Below, one piece after another: positions 1-11,726 of a stretch of DNA of 64,000 nt. Every line of letters begins with the position of its first letter. The first letter of the stretch is position 1. Location of the stretch: NCBI GenBank assembly GCA_030052745.1, contig JANBVO010000025.1, positions 372,001 to 436,000 of the forward strand, given 5' to 3'. Below the pieces are notes generated by a model. That model saw only the letters and a program-made list of their open reading frames with translations, searched no databases and was not told where the DNA came from. A program made the translations under genes and the position numbers. The stretch is from Pleurostoma richardsiae (lineage: Eukaryota > Ascomycota > Sordariomycetes > Calosphaeriales > Pleurostomataceae).

Positions 1-133
1 CTCTGTCGTTGGCTGCTCTAAGATCATCCTCACGGTCTTTAATGGCGTCAAGGTATGTGACGAGCCCGCCAACGACCTGTATTCCCAGAGATACGAATCC
101 GGTCACCGCGGTGGTGACGGATAGGGGATCCAT
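1..133 (-). CDS. N-terminal exon of a STAND/NLR-type or ankyrin protein, cut by the window edge
   Basis: An open frame runs leftward from an ATG at 133 to the window edge with no stop (44 residues). It begins MDPLSVTTAVTGFVSLG and continues as an amphipathic helix ending in a charged stretch (AIKDREDDLRAAND). This opening (MDPLS, small or hydrophobic residues, then GI.V..GL..Y) is the hallmark of the fungal N-terminal domain that precedes NACHT or ankyrin modules in ascomycete STAND proteins. Those proteins act in non-self recognition or remain uncharacterised. Only the N-terminus is visible, so the downstream domains and whether the gene is whole are unknown. No intron is seen in this piece. 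Confidence 0.6.
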   Translation of the reverse strand, partial: MDPLSVTTAVTGFVSLGIQVVGGLVTYLDAIKDREDDLRAANDR

Positions 134-564
134 GGCGCAGCCGTTTGGACCGCACCGCTGGAAAATGGCGCATTAGACCAAAGGGACAGAATGAGATGGA
201 GGTCTGACACGAAAGGAAGGATGGGCGCGTAATTATACGCGAATCCAGTAGGCGCGTACAAAGTCAGCCAGCCTTGCAGCCTGACCCCTCGTCTCCTCAC
301 ACAGCAACAACGCCCAGATGCATGACATTTTGCAAGCTATAGCACAGCCCCTTGGCTCAGCCACTGTTGACAATGCCGGCCAGTAATATTTTCACTCCCA
401 ACAGCCTGCGCTTCCGCTTGCTACAAAGCCTGAACGTGCCTTGCTAAGGTATCCGTGACTTGTCACAGTATAACTACAGCAGGCTGCAGGATAGGACCAG
501 GTTTAACCTCTTGGAGGACCGTCTCACTCTCAATGTCATCTGATCTTCAAGGGAGCCAAGTGAG
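134..564. other. Intergenic; no gene seen
   Basis: No coding frame with family resemblance is visible. The left part is the presumed promoter and leader of the leftward STAND-type gene. The right part may hold undetectable N-terminal remains of the esterase relic. Confidence 0.5.
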
Positions 565-1860
565 CGGCTGTCGGTCCTGGTCTGGATCTACGGCGGCGGT
601 TGTATACGGGCTCCACGGCGAATCCGTAGTATAACCTCTCCGATGCCGTCAAAGATAGCTAGGACATGGGCAGGCTCATCATTGACGCTGATATGAACTA
701 TCGCCTAAACATGGTACGGCTTCCTCGAAACGCCGCAGATCGTGGTCGAGGACTCCTCCACGCGGGCCTGCCGGTGCCAGCGAATGGCGCTGCGGTGGAT
801 TTAGGAGAACATAGCGGCCTCCGGCGGCGACCCGGAGCGGGTGGTCGTCTGGGGTGAGAGCGCAGGTGCCCAGAATATCGCGTACCACCTGTTCAGCGAC
901 GACGACGGCGATGACGGTCTGTTCCGCGGCGCCGTCTTGGTGAGCGGCGGTTCAACGAGGTGCCAGGCGCAAGACCTGGCGTACTACACCGCACCGCGCC
1001 CATCTCACTCGCGCGGTAGGGTGCTGGACCACCGACGACCAGCTTGCCTGCCTCCGCCCGGTCAGCCAGAAGGTACTCTTCGCGGCGCAGGCGGCGCAGC
1101 CGACGCAGGTCTAGAACCCGCTCGTGGACGGCGACTCCTTGACGAACTTCCCGAGCCAGCTGCTTCGTGAGGGCAAGCTCAACGGCGTGCCGCTGCTAAT
1201 TGACACCAACACTGATGAAGGCACGGGCTTTAGCCCCCCGGGCCCGAACACCCAGCAGGGTCTGTTCAATGACTTCCCCTCCTGGCGGTCATACGCGCTC
1301 TCGCCAACGACGATTCGCCCGCTCCTCCGGCTGTACCCGGATGACCCATGCAGCGAGCCGCCGGTGTCCATCGGCAACTGTTCCGTCTTCCCCTCCGAGG
1401 GCCTAGTCTGGCGGCGGGACGCGGCTATCGGCGGCAACATGGTGATGGACTCGGGCCGGCGCAGAATGTGCGAGACCTGGGCAGAGAGCGGGCAGACGGC
1501 GTACAGCTACCGGCTCGACACTCGGCTGTGGAACAAGACGGCGCTGCCGGGCGTGTAGCATTTTGACAACTTGGCCTTCAACTTTCAGGACATCACGGGA
1601 CTGCTGGGGCCGGGAGACACCGCGGGGGGGAGGGCGATTGCGGCGCTGGTGATGCCGGCGGGCGTGGCGTACGTGAGCTTTGCCCATGAGCTGCATCCGA
1701 ACGCCGCGCGAGAGACCGGACGCGGCGGTAGCGGGGCGGCCAAGGCGGCGATGCGGCGGCCGTACTGGCGGAGGTATGGCCTGCCGGCGCCGGCTAACAC
1801 GATGCTGAACGCGTCGGGGCCGTTTGTCGAACCGGACACGTGGAGGACGGAGGGCAGAGT
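565..1860 (+). pseudogene. Decayed type-B carboxylesterase/lipase
   Basis: Scattered frames on the plus strand spell an alpha/beta-hydrolase of the type-B carboxylesterase family. About 568-600 encodes the oxyanion-hole region (VLVWIYGGG). About 787-960 encodes MALRWI, then ENIAASGGDPERVVVWGE and the nucleophile elbow GESAGA. About 1124-1555 encodes DGDSLTNFPSQLLREGKL and the acid segment DTNTDEGTGF. The likely catalytic-His segment (HFDNLAFNF) begins at 1559. The frame is broken by in-frame TAG codons at 802-804 (between MALRWI and ENIAASG, where the family has QENI) and at 1556-1558, and by at least two frame changes in between. Both TAGs are one C-to-T change from CAG. The relic is a host gene, not a mobile element, and cannot make an active esterase. 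Confidence 0.8.
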
Positions 1861-3535
1861 GTGTATCTTAACAGCTACGGAGTCGCTAGGGAGCTCCTGG
1901 CGTGATGAGAGTAGGCCTGCGCCTGAGGACAATAGCGTACACGGTACGGAAGTACAGCAAACGGCCAAATCCTGTCACTTGGTAGTAGCTGGACATAGAT
2001 GCACCAAGCGGAATGGGCGTGAAATGCCTTTCAGCCCGGTCCGTGGGGTCCTGCGGCCCCTGACACATCCGCCGTGGATTCGTTGTGTACACGCCACTAG
2101 AATCACTAGGTTTCAATTAGTTGATAAGACACACCACCGACCTGACAGGAGATTCCCCACGAGGGCAATTCTGCAGTGATGCGTTAACCCGGCCATACGG
2201 CAGTACGTCGGTGCGCGTATGACCCCCAACACCAGCAGAGGAAGCCGGCCATCCGAGCCAGACGTCGAAGATGTCACCACCACCGTACCAGCCAAGCAGG
2301 AAAGGCCCGAGGCGGTGCCGGGTTATCCAGAACTTGGATGAAGGCTAAAGGCGGATGGATGTGCCTTGGCTGCTTGGCTGGCAGTGCTCAGTGCTGGATA
2401 TCTCGGATGATCGCGATCGAACTTGGCACGGGGGGCTGAATTGCTGGCTTGCTGGCTCCCACGCTGGGCTCCCACCCACCAGATGACGCCAGGAGGTGAT
2501 GTCAGGTACTAGGCATGTAGTGATACATGATGGAAATTGAGACTGTTAGCAAGCTGCGGACTGCTTGTAGGCCACCAGTATGGTGAGGGATCGTCAGCGC
2601 TAGCATTTAAGTGCCGAGTTCACGTAGACGATACTTCTGTGTGCCTCGGCGGGGGACGGACGAGGCTAAGCACGGCCGGTGACGTTTCGCTCCGGCTCCT
2701 GAGTGAGCAGCCAAGCCAAGCAACAAGGAGTTGCGCGTGTGCCTCAGCTCCCGCCTGAGTAAGGGATGATTGCTTCAGCTCCTCGACCCCTCGATGCTGC
2801 CGCCAGTTCTTTGTACTCTTCTCTGACAAACCTCACTTACATTAACAGGATATTCTGCATTCTCTCCTGCTCTCGTCTAGACAGACATCCTGACTGCCTG
2901 CCCTATTACAACAACAACTTAAGCCCTGCTGGGAACTTCTACCATTGTGTTACATGAATTCCTTGTATTCCTTTTGGCTGCCTCCTTAGACTCTGCCATT
3001 CCACAAACTCCGTCCAAGTGCGCCCCTCGCGACTCGGCGCGGCGTCTTTGCAATCCCCGATCAGGAGCATAAACAGGTCCGAAAGCCTCTGCAGTCCGTC
3101 GCTGAGCCTCTGCAGTCCGTCTCCACCGCCTTCCAGACTGTGCTCCACCCATTCCTTTACGTACTGTCGTCTCCACAGCTCGAGGTCGTTGATCCTAGCT
3201 GAGCTTCTCGAACTCGTCCCAACATTGATGACGTGCAGCCCTCACAGCTACCAGTCCCTCTTGCCGATATCTGAGCAACTGCGCAAAACACCGCCTCTTT
3301 CAGCCTGAATCCCGGCACAACAAACAATCCTAGACCCTGCTGATATCAACAGCAAAATCCTGTGTCGAACAGACGAAGCACGCCTGACTTCCCCTCTTCG
3401 AGACCGTCACACCGACCTCCCACAGCCTGTCCTTTCAAGCAACGCGGACACGACGGCGTAATTGTCCGTCCATCGAAGTGACCAGCGAACTGTTCAGAGG
3501 ATAATACTGCGGGCTTTGCCCTTGGATGAGCAGCC
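1861..3535. other. Intergenic and probable long 5' leader of the PSD2-type gene
   Basis: No gene is supported here. From about 2,750 the sequence is pyrimidine-rich (CTCC, CTTCC tracts), typical of fungal promoters and 5' leaders. A 17-bp direct repeat (AGCCTCTGCAGTCCGTC) occurs at 3084-3100 and 3105-3121. Confidence 0.4.
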
Positions 3536-6500
3536 ATGGTCCGAATCATTCCTGCTCGACTGAAGTCCGCTTCAAATGTCACCTCGGCGGCGAACAGTAG
3601 GAGTGCGAGCCCAATGAGGAGCAAAGGGGACTCCGCAAGCCCAGAGGGGCAGCACGACACCGGCCTTATTCTCAATATCGTCATTATCAAGGTACGGGCT
3701 CAGTTGCCTCGAACATTCGCCGTGCGCTCAGCTAACAAGGACTGACCAAACAATTAGGCCCGCAACTTGGCTGCCAAGGATAGGGGCGGGACGTCTGATC
3801 CGGTGAGTCTCCTTTCACTGACCGCCTTCACCTTGCCCAACGCTTCCAGGCTAATACGCTCTTCACAGTACCTTGTCTTAACTCTCGGTGAATCGAAACA
3901 CATCACCCATTCCGTGCCCAAATCCCTCCACCCAGAATGGAACGAATCGTGCCAGATGCCCGTCAATGGCATTGAACACTTGTTGCTGGACGTGTGCTGC
4001 TGGGATAAAGATCGCTTCGGGAAGGACTACCTGGGCGAATTCGAGCTCGCTCTGGAGGAGATCTTCGCCAACGGCAAGACAGAACAGGAGCCGAAATGGT
4101 ACCGATTGAAGAGCAAGAGGCCTGGAAAGAAGACGAGCGTTGTCTCCGGCGAGGTCCTGCTCCAGTTCACTCTGCTGGACACGACAAACAAGGACGCCAC
4201 GGACGGACAGATATTCGACAAATTCAATGCCATTATCCGTTCGGCCCCTGAGGCAGACATCCCGTCCCGGAACCCCACGCCCACTCTCACTCCTGTCTTG
4301 GCGCCGGCGAGGGGCAAGGCCGATGCTACTCCCTCTCCGCCTTTGCTCAGGCGCTCAACAACCGACTTGGACGAGGAAGATGATTACGATGTATATGAAG
4401 AGGAGACCCCAGAGGATGAGGACTCGAATAAGCCTGAAGCCATCGAGAAGCGGAAGAGGAGGCTTCGCATTAAGGGGCTGAAGCGTAAGAAGCGAGATAA
4501 TCCGTATGAGTTCTCAAATGCGACGAGCAACGACGTGGTTGGCATTATCTTCCTGGAGATCTGCAACATCAACGATCTCCCACCGGAGTCGAACTTCACC
4601 AAGACTAGTTTCGACATGGATCCTTTCGTCGTCGCGTCTCTGGGTAGGAAGACGTACCGTACAAAGGTCGTGCGTCACAACCTAGACCCGGTCTTCAACG
4701 AAAAGATGATATTTCAGGTCCTCAACCACGAGCAGAACTATTCTTTTGCCTTCACAGTCATCGACCGCGATCGGTACTCTGGAAATGACTTTATCGCGTC
4801 CACGTCTCTGCCCCTCAAGGAGCTCATAGAAAGGGCACCGAAGGCCGACCCGGAGACTGGCCTGTATGATCTCAAGGATCCACCAGAATATGTACCATCG
4901 CAACAGCGTTCCCGGTTTATGAGACTGGGGATGTCCCGATCGTCGTCTAGCCAGAGCCTTGCGAAGGCGGGCCGACCTCCCCTGAGCAAGAACCCTTCTG
5001 CGGTGTCTACCAAGTCGCAGGCACCTAGCTCTGTCGCAACACCCGCAACATCGTCCCTGGCCCCGTCCTCATTGTCACAGGCGCAGTCTCTCGCAGATGT
5101 CACTCCGGGTGCTGAAAAGCAGGCTGTACCCAGCTCTGGACTCGCTCCTTCGGCTGACAGCAGCCCCGGCAATGGAGGAGTTGACGCTCCCGTTGCCTCT
5201 GCCGCTGGAGATCTGCTGCCGGATACCGAGGATGCGGATTTTAACTCGATCCAGCTTCCATTGCAGATGAAGAATATCGAAAAGTGGGAAGCTAAACATA
5301 CGCCAGTGCTGTTCATTCGTGCCAAGTACCTGCCCTACGCGGCACTGAGACAGCAGTTCTGGCGAGCCATGCTCAAGCAATACGACACAGATGACAGTGG
5401 CCGCATAAGCAAGGTCGAGCTCACTACGATGCTTGACACTCTCGGCTCGACGCTGAAGGAGTCAACCATCGACAGATTCTTCCAGCGCTTCCCCCACAAG
5501 GCAGTAAGCAATGGCGACGAGATGAGCGATCTGACTATAGACGAAGCCGTTATCTGTCTCGAAGACCAGCTGCTTGCTGAATCTAAAGCGCCTACCGTCG
5601 CGGAAAAATTGAAGGGGATGCTTCCCGACATGGACAAGGCGAAGAGCCTCCTGACTGTTCCTGGACAGGAGACCACCAAGGAGCCCCCAAGTGATACTTC
5701 ATCACAGGTTCCGGGTCCATCTGACAGTCAGGTGTCGACATCCACTCTCGTCGTCCCCGAGCTTGAGTCACCTGGCGCTGAAGGAGAATACATTGACCGT
5801 GACGACCTCAATGATCGCAGTGAGGAGCACGTCGTGGAGATTCGCGAGTGCCCTATCTGCCACCAGCCGCGTCTCAATAAGAGATCAGACACGGATATCA
5901 TCACGCATATCGCGACTTGCGCGAGCCAGGACTGGCGCCAGGTCAACAATCTCGTGATGGGTGGCTTCGTCACTGCCAGCCAAGCTCAGCGCAAGTGGTA
6001 CTCCAAGGTCATCACCAAGATCTCGTACGGCGGCTACAAAATTGGCGCCAATTCGGCGAATATCCTGGTCCAGGACCGCATCACGGGCCAGATCAACGAG
6101 GAGAAGATGAGCGTCTATGTGCGTCTGGGCATCAGACTGTTGTACAAGGGTCTGAAGTCGAACAACATGGAGAACAAGAGAAGTAAGTCTCGTGCTGAAT
6201 GGCTGCACGGCACAGTAGGTTAACACGACCATAGTTCGGAAGCTGCTTAAAGGCCTTAGCATCAAGCAGGGCAGGAAGTACGACGACCCGGCATCCAGGT
6301 CCGAGATCCAAAAGTTCATTGACTTCCACCGCCTGGACATGTCGGAGGTCCTACGCCCCGTTGAGGAGTTCAAAAACTTCAACGAGTTCTTCTACCGCGC
6401 CCTGAAGCCTGACGCCCGCCCATGCTCGGCTCCGGACAACCCCAACATCGTTGTCTCACCGGCGGACTGTCGGTCCGTTGTCTTCAACCGCATCGACATC

Positions 6501-7274
6501 GCCCAGAAGATCTGGATCAAGGGCCGCGAATTCTCGATCAAGCACCTTATTGGCGCGGCCTACCCTGACGACGTCAAGCGGTACGAGAACGGAGCTCTGG
6601 GCATCTTCCGTCTCGCGCCCCAGGATTACCACCGGTTCCATATTCCCGTTGACGGCGTGCTGGGCAAACCCAAGCTCATCGAGGGCGAGTACTACACTGT
6701 GAATCCCATGGCCATCCGCTCGGCGCTCGATGTGTACGGCGAGAACGTGCGCGTCATCGTGCCTATCGACAGTGTCGTGCACGGCCGTGTCATGGTTGTC
6801 TGCGTCGGCGCCATGATGGTCGGTAGCACGGTCATCACGCGGAAGGAAGGGGAGCAGGTGAAGAGGGCGGAGGAGCTGGGCTACTTCAAGTTCGGAGGCA
6901 GCACGATCGTTCTGCTCTTCGAGGAGGGCAAGATGGTCTTCGATGACGACCTGGTCGAGAACTCGACCGGCGCGCTCGAGACTCTGGTAAGTATTGGCCG
7001 TCGCGATGCGGCTCCCGATCACCGATGTCGAAGGGGGAATAAGAACTTGGTTTTGCTAACTGTCTGAACGTAGATCCGCGCGGGTACCTCCGTCGGCCAC
7101 TCGCCCACCACGCCGCAGTGGACGCCCGACATGCGCAAGGACGAGAAGGACGTCACGGAGCAGGACAAGAAGGACGCCAAGCGGCGCATCGAGGGCAGCG
7201 CGGCGCTCGAGGAGTCGTCCGAGGACAGCGAGGAGTCGCCTCCTGCCAGTCAGCTGCCTCAGATCGTCATGTGA
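3536..7274 (+). CDS. psd2: Phosphatidylserine decarboxylase, PSD2 type (C2-C2-EF-hand)
   Basis: This enzyme decarboxylates phosphatidylserine to phosphatidylethanolamine on endosomal or Golgi membranes, and belongs to the large PSD2 class rather than the mitochondrial PSD1. Five exons are read: 3536-3691, 3758-3802, 3869-6182, 6235-6986 and 7074-7274, giving 1,155 residues. All four introns have GT/AG ends and keep the frame. Domains in order are a first C2 (about 45-165; HPEWNESCQMP, WDKDRFGKDYLG), an acidic/basic linker, a second C2 (about 295-425; MDPFVVASLGRKTYRTKV), a Ser/Pro-rich linker, an EF-hand loop (DTDDSGRISKVE, about 570), a Cys/His cluster (ECPICHQ...HIATC, about 725-755), and the decarboxylase core (about 860-1090) with FHIPVDG. 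The FGGST motif near 1058 is the site of autocatalytic cleavage to the pyruvoyl enzyme. The C-terminal tail is acidic. All key residues are present, so the gene looks functional. Confidence 0.95.
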
Positions 7275-9874
7275 GCGCGCAGGAATGGGAGGAGCTCGGA
7301 AGAGAGAAACGCGAAAAAGGGGGGCTGGGAGGGAGACGGGGGGTGTGGCTCTGTCAACCTCAGCCACGTCTGGACAGCCAGGAAGCAATCAGTCGGGCAG
7401 GCAAAACGGCCCGAGCCGGACTCTGGATGCTTCCCGGCTGGCCGTACTCCTGCGGGTTGTGATCGAGTGCCTGGTCCGTACACGCTTGGAACCGTCGTTG
7501 TCAGCTACGTTGGTACGCTGCCTTTGTACTTTGCATGCGCTTGTCTCTGGCTATGTCACTCGTTGAAAAGGGGGGAGTGGAGGGAGGCCGGACGATAGAC
7601 GAAGTCGTCGCCGGCTAGGGAATTCAACATACCGAAATATAAACCTACCACATGCAGTATATCGCGCGCTGACCATATGAATCGATGGCTGTGACACTGA
7701 CGACAATGCATATTGCGGTTTAGATGATGTAGCGCCTCTCGCTACCTCCTCTTCGGAAGTACCTGGCTATGTTAGTGGCTGCTTTTGTAGCATGTCTCCT
7801 AAGCGGCGGCGTCACTGTAAGCCGCATGGTGCTGCCAGACCGGTAGATGCTTCTCTACCTAGCGGTGAACTTGAGCACCCGTCCGCTCTCTCGGCACGGT
7901 GAGCCACTAGGCGCCAGACGTCGTCTCTTACCCTTTTGGTTACCGTACCAGCTGTCGAACGCCCTTCGGCGTCGCGTCGGCGGCAGGTCGGTGCTCGGCC
8001 CGAGCGCGGACCGGAGCAGGATCGGAGCAGCCGGCGGGGCGGTTCCAGCCTTTGGCCGGGCCGTTCGGAGGGGGTACCATACCCTAGCTGTGTTCCTCAG
8101 TTCGCTCTCTCTGTTAGAGCGGAATGAGAAGTAGGAATGACAGGACAGTGTCCGTCGAGAAGAGGAAGGACGAAGAGAGAGCGCGAAAAACAGAGTACGG
8201 AGGAAAAGAAGAAAAGAAGTGGAAAGGGGAACGGTTGGGAGTCGGAAGACCAAAAGAATCGCAAGGTGACAGGAAATGGCCTTTGTTTTCCAGATGGGAG
8301 GCAACACTATACAGTGATGAGTGCCGCGCTGTGTGGTTTTCCTAGTCCTGCTCCATTGGGATCTTTACTCCCCTTTTGACCTTATAAGGGGGCGTTGAAG
8401 TTGTGGTGAAAACAATGGTGGTAGTGACGCGCTTGATTTGATGCCCTCGTCGAGACATTCAACTTCTTGACGTCGGACATCCTCCGTATACTTGCACACC
8501 GAAACCTTACGTTTCATGTATTCAATGTGAGAGCGTCTGTCTACGTGTACATTTCATTTGAGTTCTAGCACCGATATTACTATGATCTTCGCCCGGAACG
8601 AATTAAGTCTACCTACATAACTATGTTGTGTCTGTGGGTTACTGGGCAGTGTTAGATGTGGCCACCAGACGGCGGGGTCAAAACAATCAACCCCTCGATA
8701 TGTCCCTTGTTGGGCAGTGACGTCTGTTTACTCCGTAGCTCCATCCACAACCCACGGATCTGCAGGAGTACGCATGCGCAGTACCTCTAGAGGCGCGACG
8801 CGCCCGGCGTCACCGCTCTTCGTTTGCCCCCCCCTCGGTCTGTTCCGTTGATCGTGCTACGATGGAGCACGTTATCACAGCATCGCACCACCCGGCTGGC
8901 GCTGGTTCCGGGCCCACGACGGGGGGCGTTGGGCAGGTCGCTGTGGGGTTCACCAGAGCTTATCGACTTGGGCTGAAATGGAGCTATTGAGGGGCGCTTG
9001 TGATGGAATTTGGGGGAGGGGACAGAAGGGGAAGACAGCAGTTTCAGTTCACAGGACATACATGGTAGCGACATGTGTAAGCTGGCACCTGGTAGCAGTC
9101 TTGAGCAAAGAAAGAAATGTGATTTCAGGGTATCAATTAAGCTGATGCTATTAAAAGTCTCTTCTCTCTCCCTGTGTCGTTGCAGAGCTGACGCAACGCG
9201 GCAAAACAATCGTCCCAGAGCCCCATCCATCCTCCCGTCTGAGCAAGATGCAGCTGAGAACCCCACCACTGCAGGAGGGCTTGGCCCCGCCGGTGGTTCG
9301 ATTAATTGTCCTCGGGCGCCAATTCTTCCTGCCGGGTTGGCCTCCCAAGTGTGCCCTTCCGTATCACTCCGTTATCTCAGACCGCATGCCGGCGGCCGGC
9401 CTTCGACACCGAGTTCCGGGTTGCTGGATGCGGAATAGGTGCTGTGGGGAAAGGGGGTGGGGGGCTCCCCTTTTGCCTGCCGGTTTCTGGCTGCAATGTG
9501 CCGCCCCTCTTCATTCGTCGTTTCGAGTTTCCGTTTTGCCAGAAAGCCCGCTTTCCTCCGTGCGCTGGTTGGGGCGTTTTTCTTCTGCCCACTGCTAGCC
9601 CGCGATTGCGACATGCCCAGATCAGATGGTGCACGATTGCGTGCCGGTCCAATAACCCCAACCCAGTGCAGCTTGGGCGGCCAACTGTGGGCAAAAATAA
9701 GCCTCGTACCGTTCCAAAGAGCCAAGGCAGTTCCGTTTCCCTCGTGATGCTTTCCCTGGCAATGTGTGCCGTATAGCAGTAAGATGCAATGCGTTTCAGT
9801 CTAGCAAAGTCGCTTTCCCAATGTCCTTCGTAAGCCATCGTCACTCTCCAATCCTCACCGGTCCGCGCAACCGT
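7275..9874. other. Intergenic, 2.6 kb; no gene seen
   Basis: This holds the 3' flank of the decarboxylase gene and then GC-variable sequence with homopurine runs near 8,155-8,245. Open frames on both strands are short, overlap one another, and lack family resemblance or splice-consistent extension. The right end is the 3' flank of the small leftward gene ending at 9875. Confidence 0.4.
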
Positions 9875-10171
9875 CTATCGGCCGCCGGACCGCCAGTTGG
9901 GACTGGAACTTGACGAAGAGCCGTTGCTGCTGGACTGACGCGACAGAGAGGGCGCCGACGAGGTGCTCTCGCCGCGGTCGCTGTCCATGGAGCGCTTCTC
10001 AGGTGACGAGGCCCGGTGGAAGTAAGAGGTGAGGTGGCTGGCGGAGGTCGGCGGAGAAGGCAGCGGGAGCGGGTGGTAGCTGTGCGGCTCCGGTGAAGTC
10101 TGACGCATCTCACGCCAGGAGGCAGCGATCTGCTTGCACAGGTGTGCGGACATGGTGTATGTTGGAGACAT
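9875..10171 (-). CDS. Small Ser/Pro-rich hypothetical protein (98 aa)
   Basis: An uninterrupted frame of 98 codons begins MSPTYTMSAHLCKQIAASW. A second Met at residue 7 is an alternative start. The N-terminal 25 residues look ordered (KQIAASWREMRQTSPEPHSY) and the rest is a Pro- then Ser-rich disordered tail (SRQSSSNGSSSSSSPNWRSGGR). I do not recognise a named family. The biased composition and low-complexity tail are typical of small conserved fungal proteins of unknown role rather than of random frames. An overlapping frame on the same strand is Arg-rich and looks like a shadow. Coding status is moderately supported only. Confidence 0.5.
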   Translation of the reverse strand: MSPTYTMSAHLCKQIAASWREMRQTSPEPHSYHPLPLPSPPTSASHLTSYFHRASSPEKRSMDSDRGESTSSAPSLSRQSSSNGSSSSSSPNWRSGGR

Positions 10172-11626
10172 TCTAGCGGTTGAACTTCCAAGACGATCTC
10201 GGTTCTCGGTTCGTTGCTTCTCTTGGTGTATTCTCCTGCTCTCGCGACAAGGTGAAGGATAAGGGAACAGTTTAGAGACTTTGTCTGGTTTAAATGGTTG
10301 TGGGCTGTAAGTTCGACGGAGATGTGCGCTGCTGTGGGGACTTTGTCTTGTAAGTGACAGGCGTAGGTGTTACTTTGGCGGGGGTCTGGCTCGATGGTGA
10401 GACGACGAGGTGAGAACCGTGGTTGTGAAGTGCGACCCAAGTGAGAAGCACACTTTGTCTGAGCCTTTGAAGACAGTGAAAACTATAACAGGAGGGAGTG
10501 AAGGGGATTCTGAATGCAGGGCAGCGGTTTAGTTTTAAAGGGCCAGAGGAGGAGGATTTGGCAGGCCGGTCAACCTGCCTAGCACGAACGCTTGCGCACC
10601 GTATTACCGCCAGCTGTGGGGAGTGGGCAGTGCCGGGTGAGCAGCAGAGCAACGCGTCGAGGCAGTCGAGGCCCGGTACGTACCGATTGTGGACAGACAG
10701 CGCGGAACAAACGACTGAGAGACCCTGCTGGGCAATTATGGCCAATCAGCGCGGGGCTATTCCTAAGCTGCACGGGGCGCGGCCGCCCAATCAGGGCAAG
10801 CTACGGTCTGCAGTGGCATGACAGGCCACCGAAATCGTTCGATTCTTCAGTGACAGTTGCCGGCGACACCCTCCTTCGCTCTCGCGCTGGCCGTCTTCTT
10901 CCTGCCTGTTTGCCCCTTCGGCCCCTCCCATCGCGAGCTATCTCTGCCCAACCGGGTCGCGAGAACGAGCGATGGGGTGCCCAACAGATAAACCGACCGT
11001 TCGATCTTGACATCTGCATCTCATCACCCACCGGGAAGACTAACCGCCGGGCGCAGACATCTCGAATGCTAATCGTATTATTAGATCTCGCCCGTTTCCG
11101 GTTTTTGCAGGGCGTTACCCCCTGCCGGGTGAGGTAAGTCAGCTGCGCGGCCGGCCCCTCTAGGCCCAGGGCAGCTCTACCCGAGAGCTGAGCAGCATGC
11201 CATCGGCAGCCGGGACATCGAATTCCGGACGGCGTGAGTCTTCATTATCAACTTATCTCCACGTGATAATTCTCAGACAGTACCTCCACGTGACCTTCCT
11301 GACTGGCCTCGATCCTTTAGCACTATACCACATTCTGGAACACACACAACGCACTCCTGCAGACTGCGACACTGAAATGACTATATAGGTGAGATTTTCA
11401 TATCATTGACAATACTTCAAGGAGACGCCTGGCTTGACTTCGCTTTGTAAAATAATTCTAAATAGATACGCTAAAGTTGTTTTTCTCTGTCCGGCGACCA
11501 GTCATGAAGCAGCATCATTATGATTCATTCTGCGTTATGCCCGATTTGGAATAAGGGGTGCGGCTTTGGCTCTGTACTTCGCATATAACGTAGACAACCT
11601 GCTCTCTCGACCTCTCTGCCGAAGGA
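10172..11626. other. Intergenic between divergent genes; no gene seen
   Basis: This separates the leftward 98-aa gene from the rightward MFS transporter and should hold both promoters. The left half is GC-rich with pyrimidine runs. The right half (11,200-11,600) is more AT-rich. No coding frame is supported. Confidence 0.4.
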
Positions 11627-11632
11627 TATAAG
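11627..11632 (+). promoter_or_regulatory. TATA box of the DHA2 transporter gene
   Basis: TATAAG lies 95 bp upstream of the chosen ATG at 11727, a normal spacing for a fungal TATA element. An in-frame ATG at 11637 is only 5 bp beyond it and therefore is unlikely to be in the transcript. Confidence 0.45.
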
Positions 11633-11726
11633 GAGCTTGCTACATTATTCTTTCTCCCTTCATGCTTCATTCATCACCAGTTTGTATCATGTTTTATCCC
11701 TAATCTTCAGACCTCTCAACTACACT

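Noticed and set aside
10592-11137. 181-codon Arg-rich open frame
   Set aside because: Arg/Ala/Pro-rich content typical of chance frames in GC-rich DNA; it overlaps promoter sequence and has no recognisable domain.
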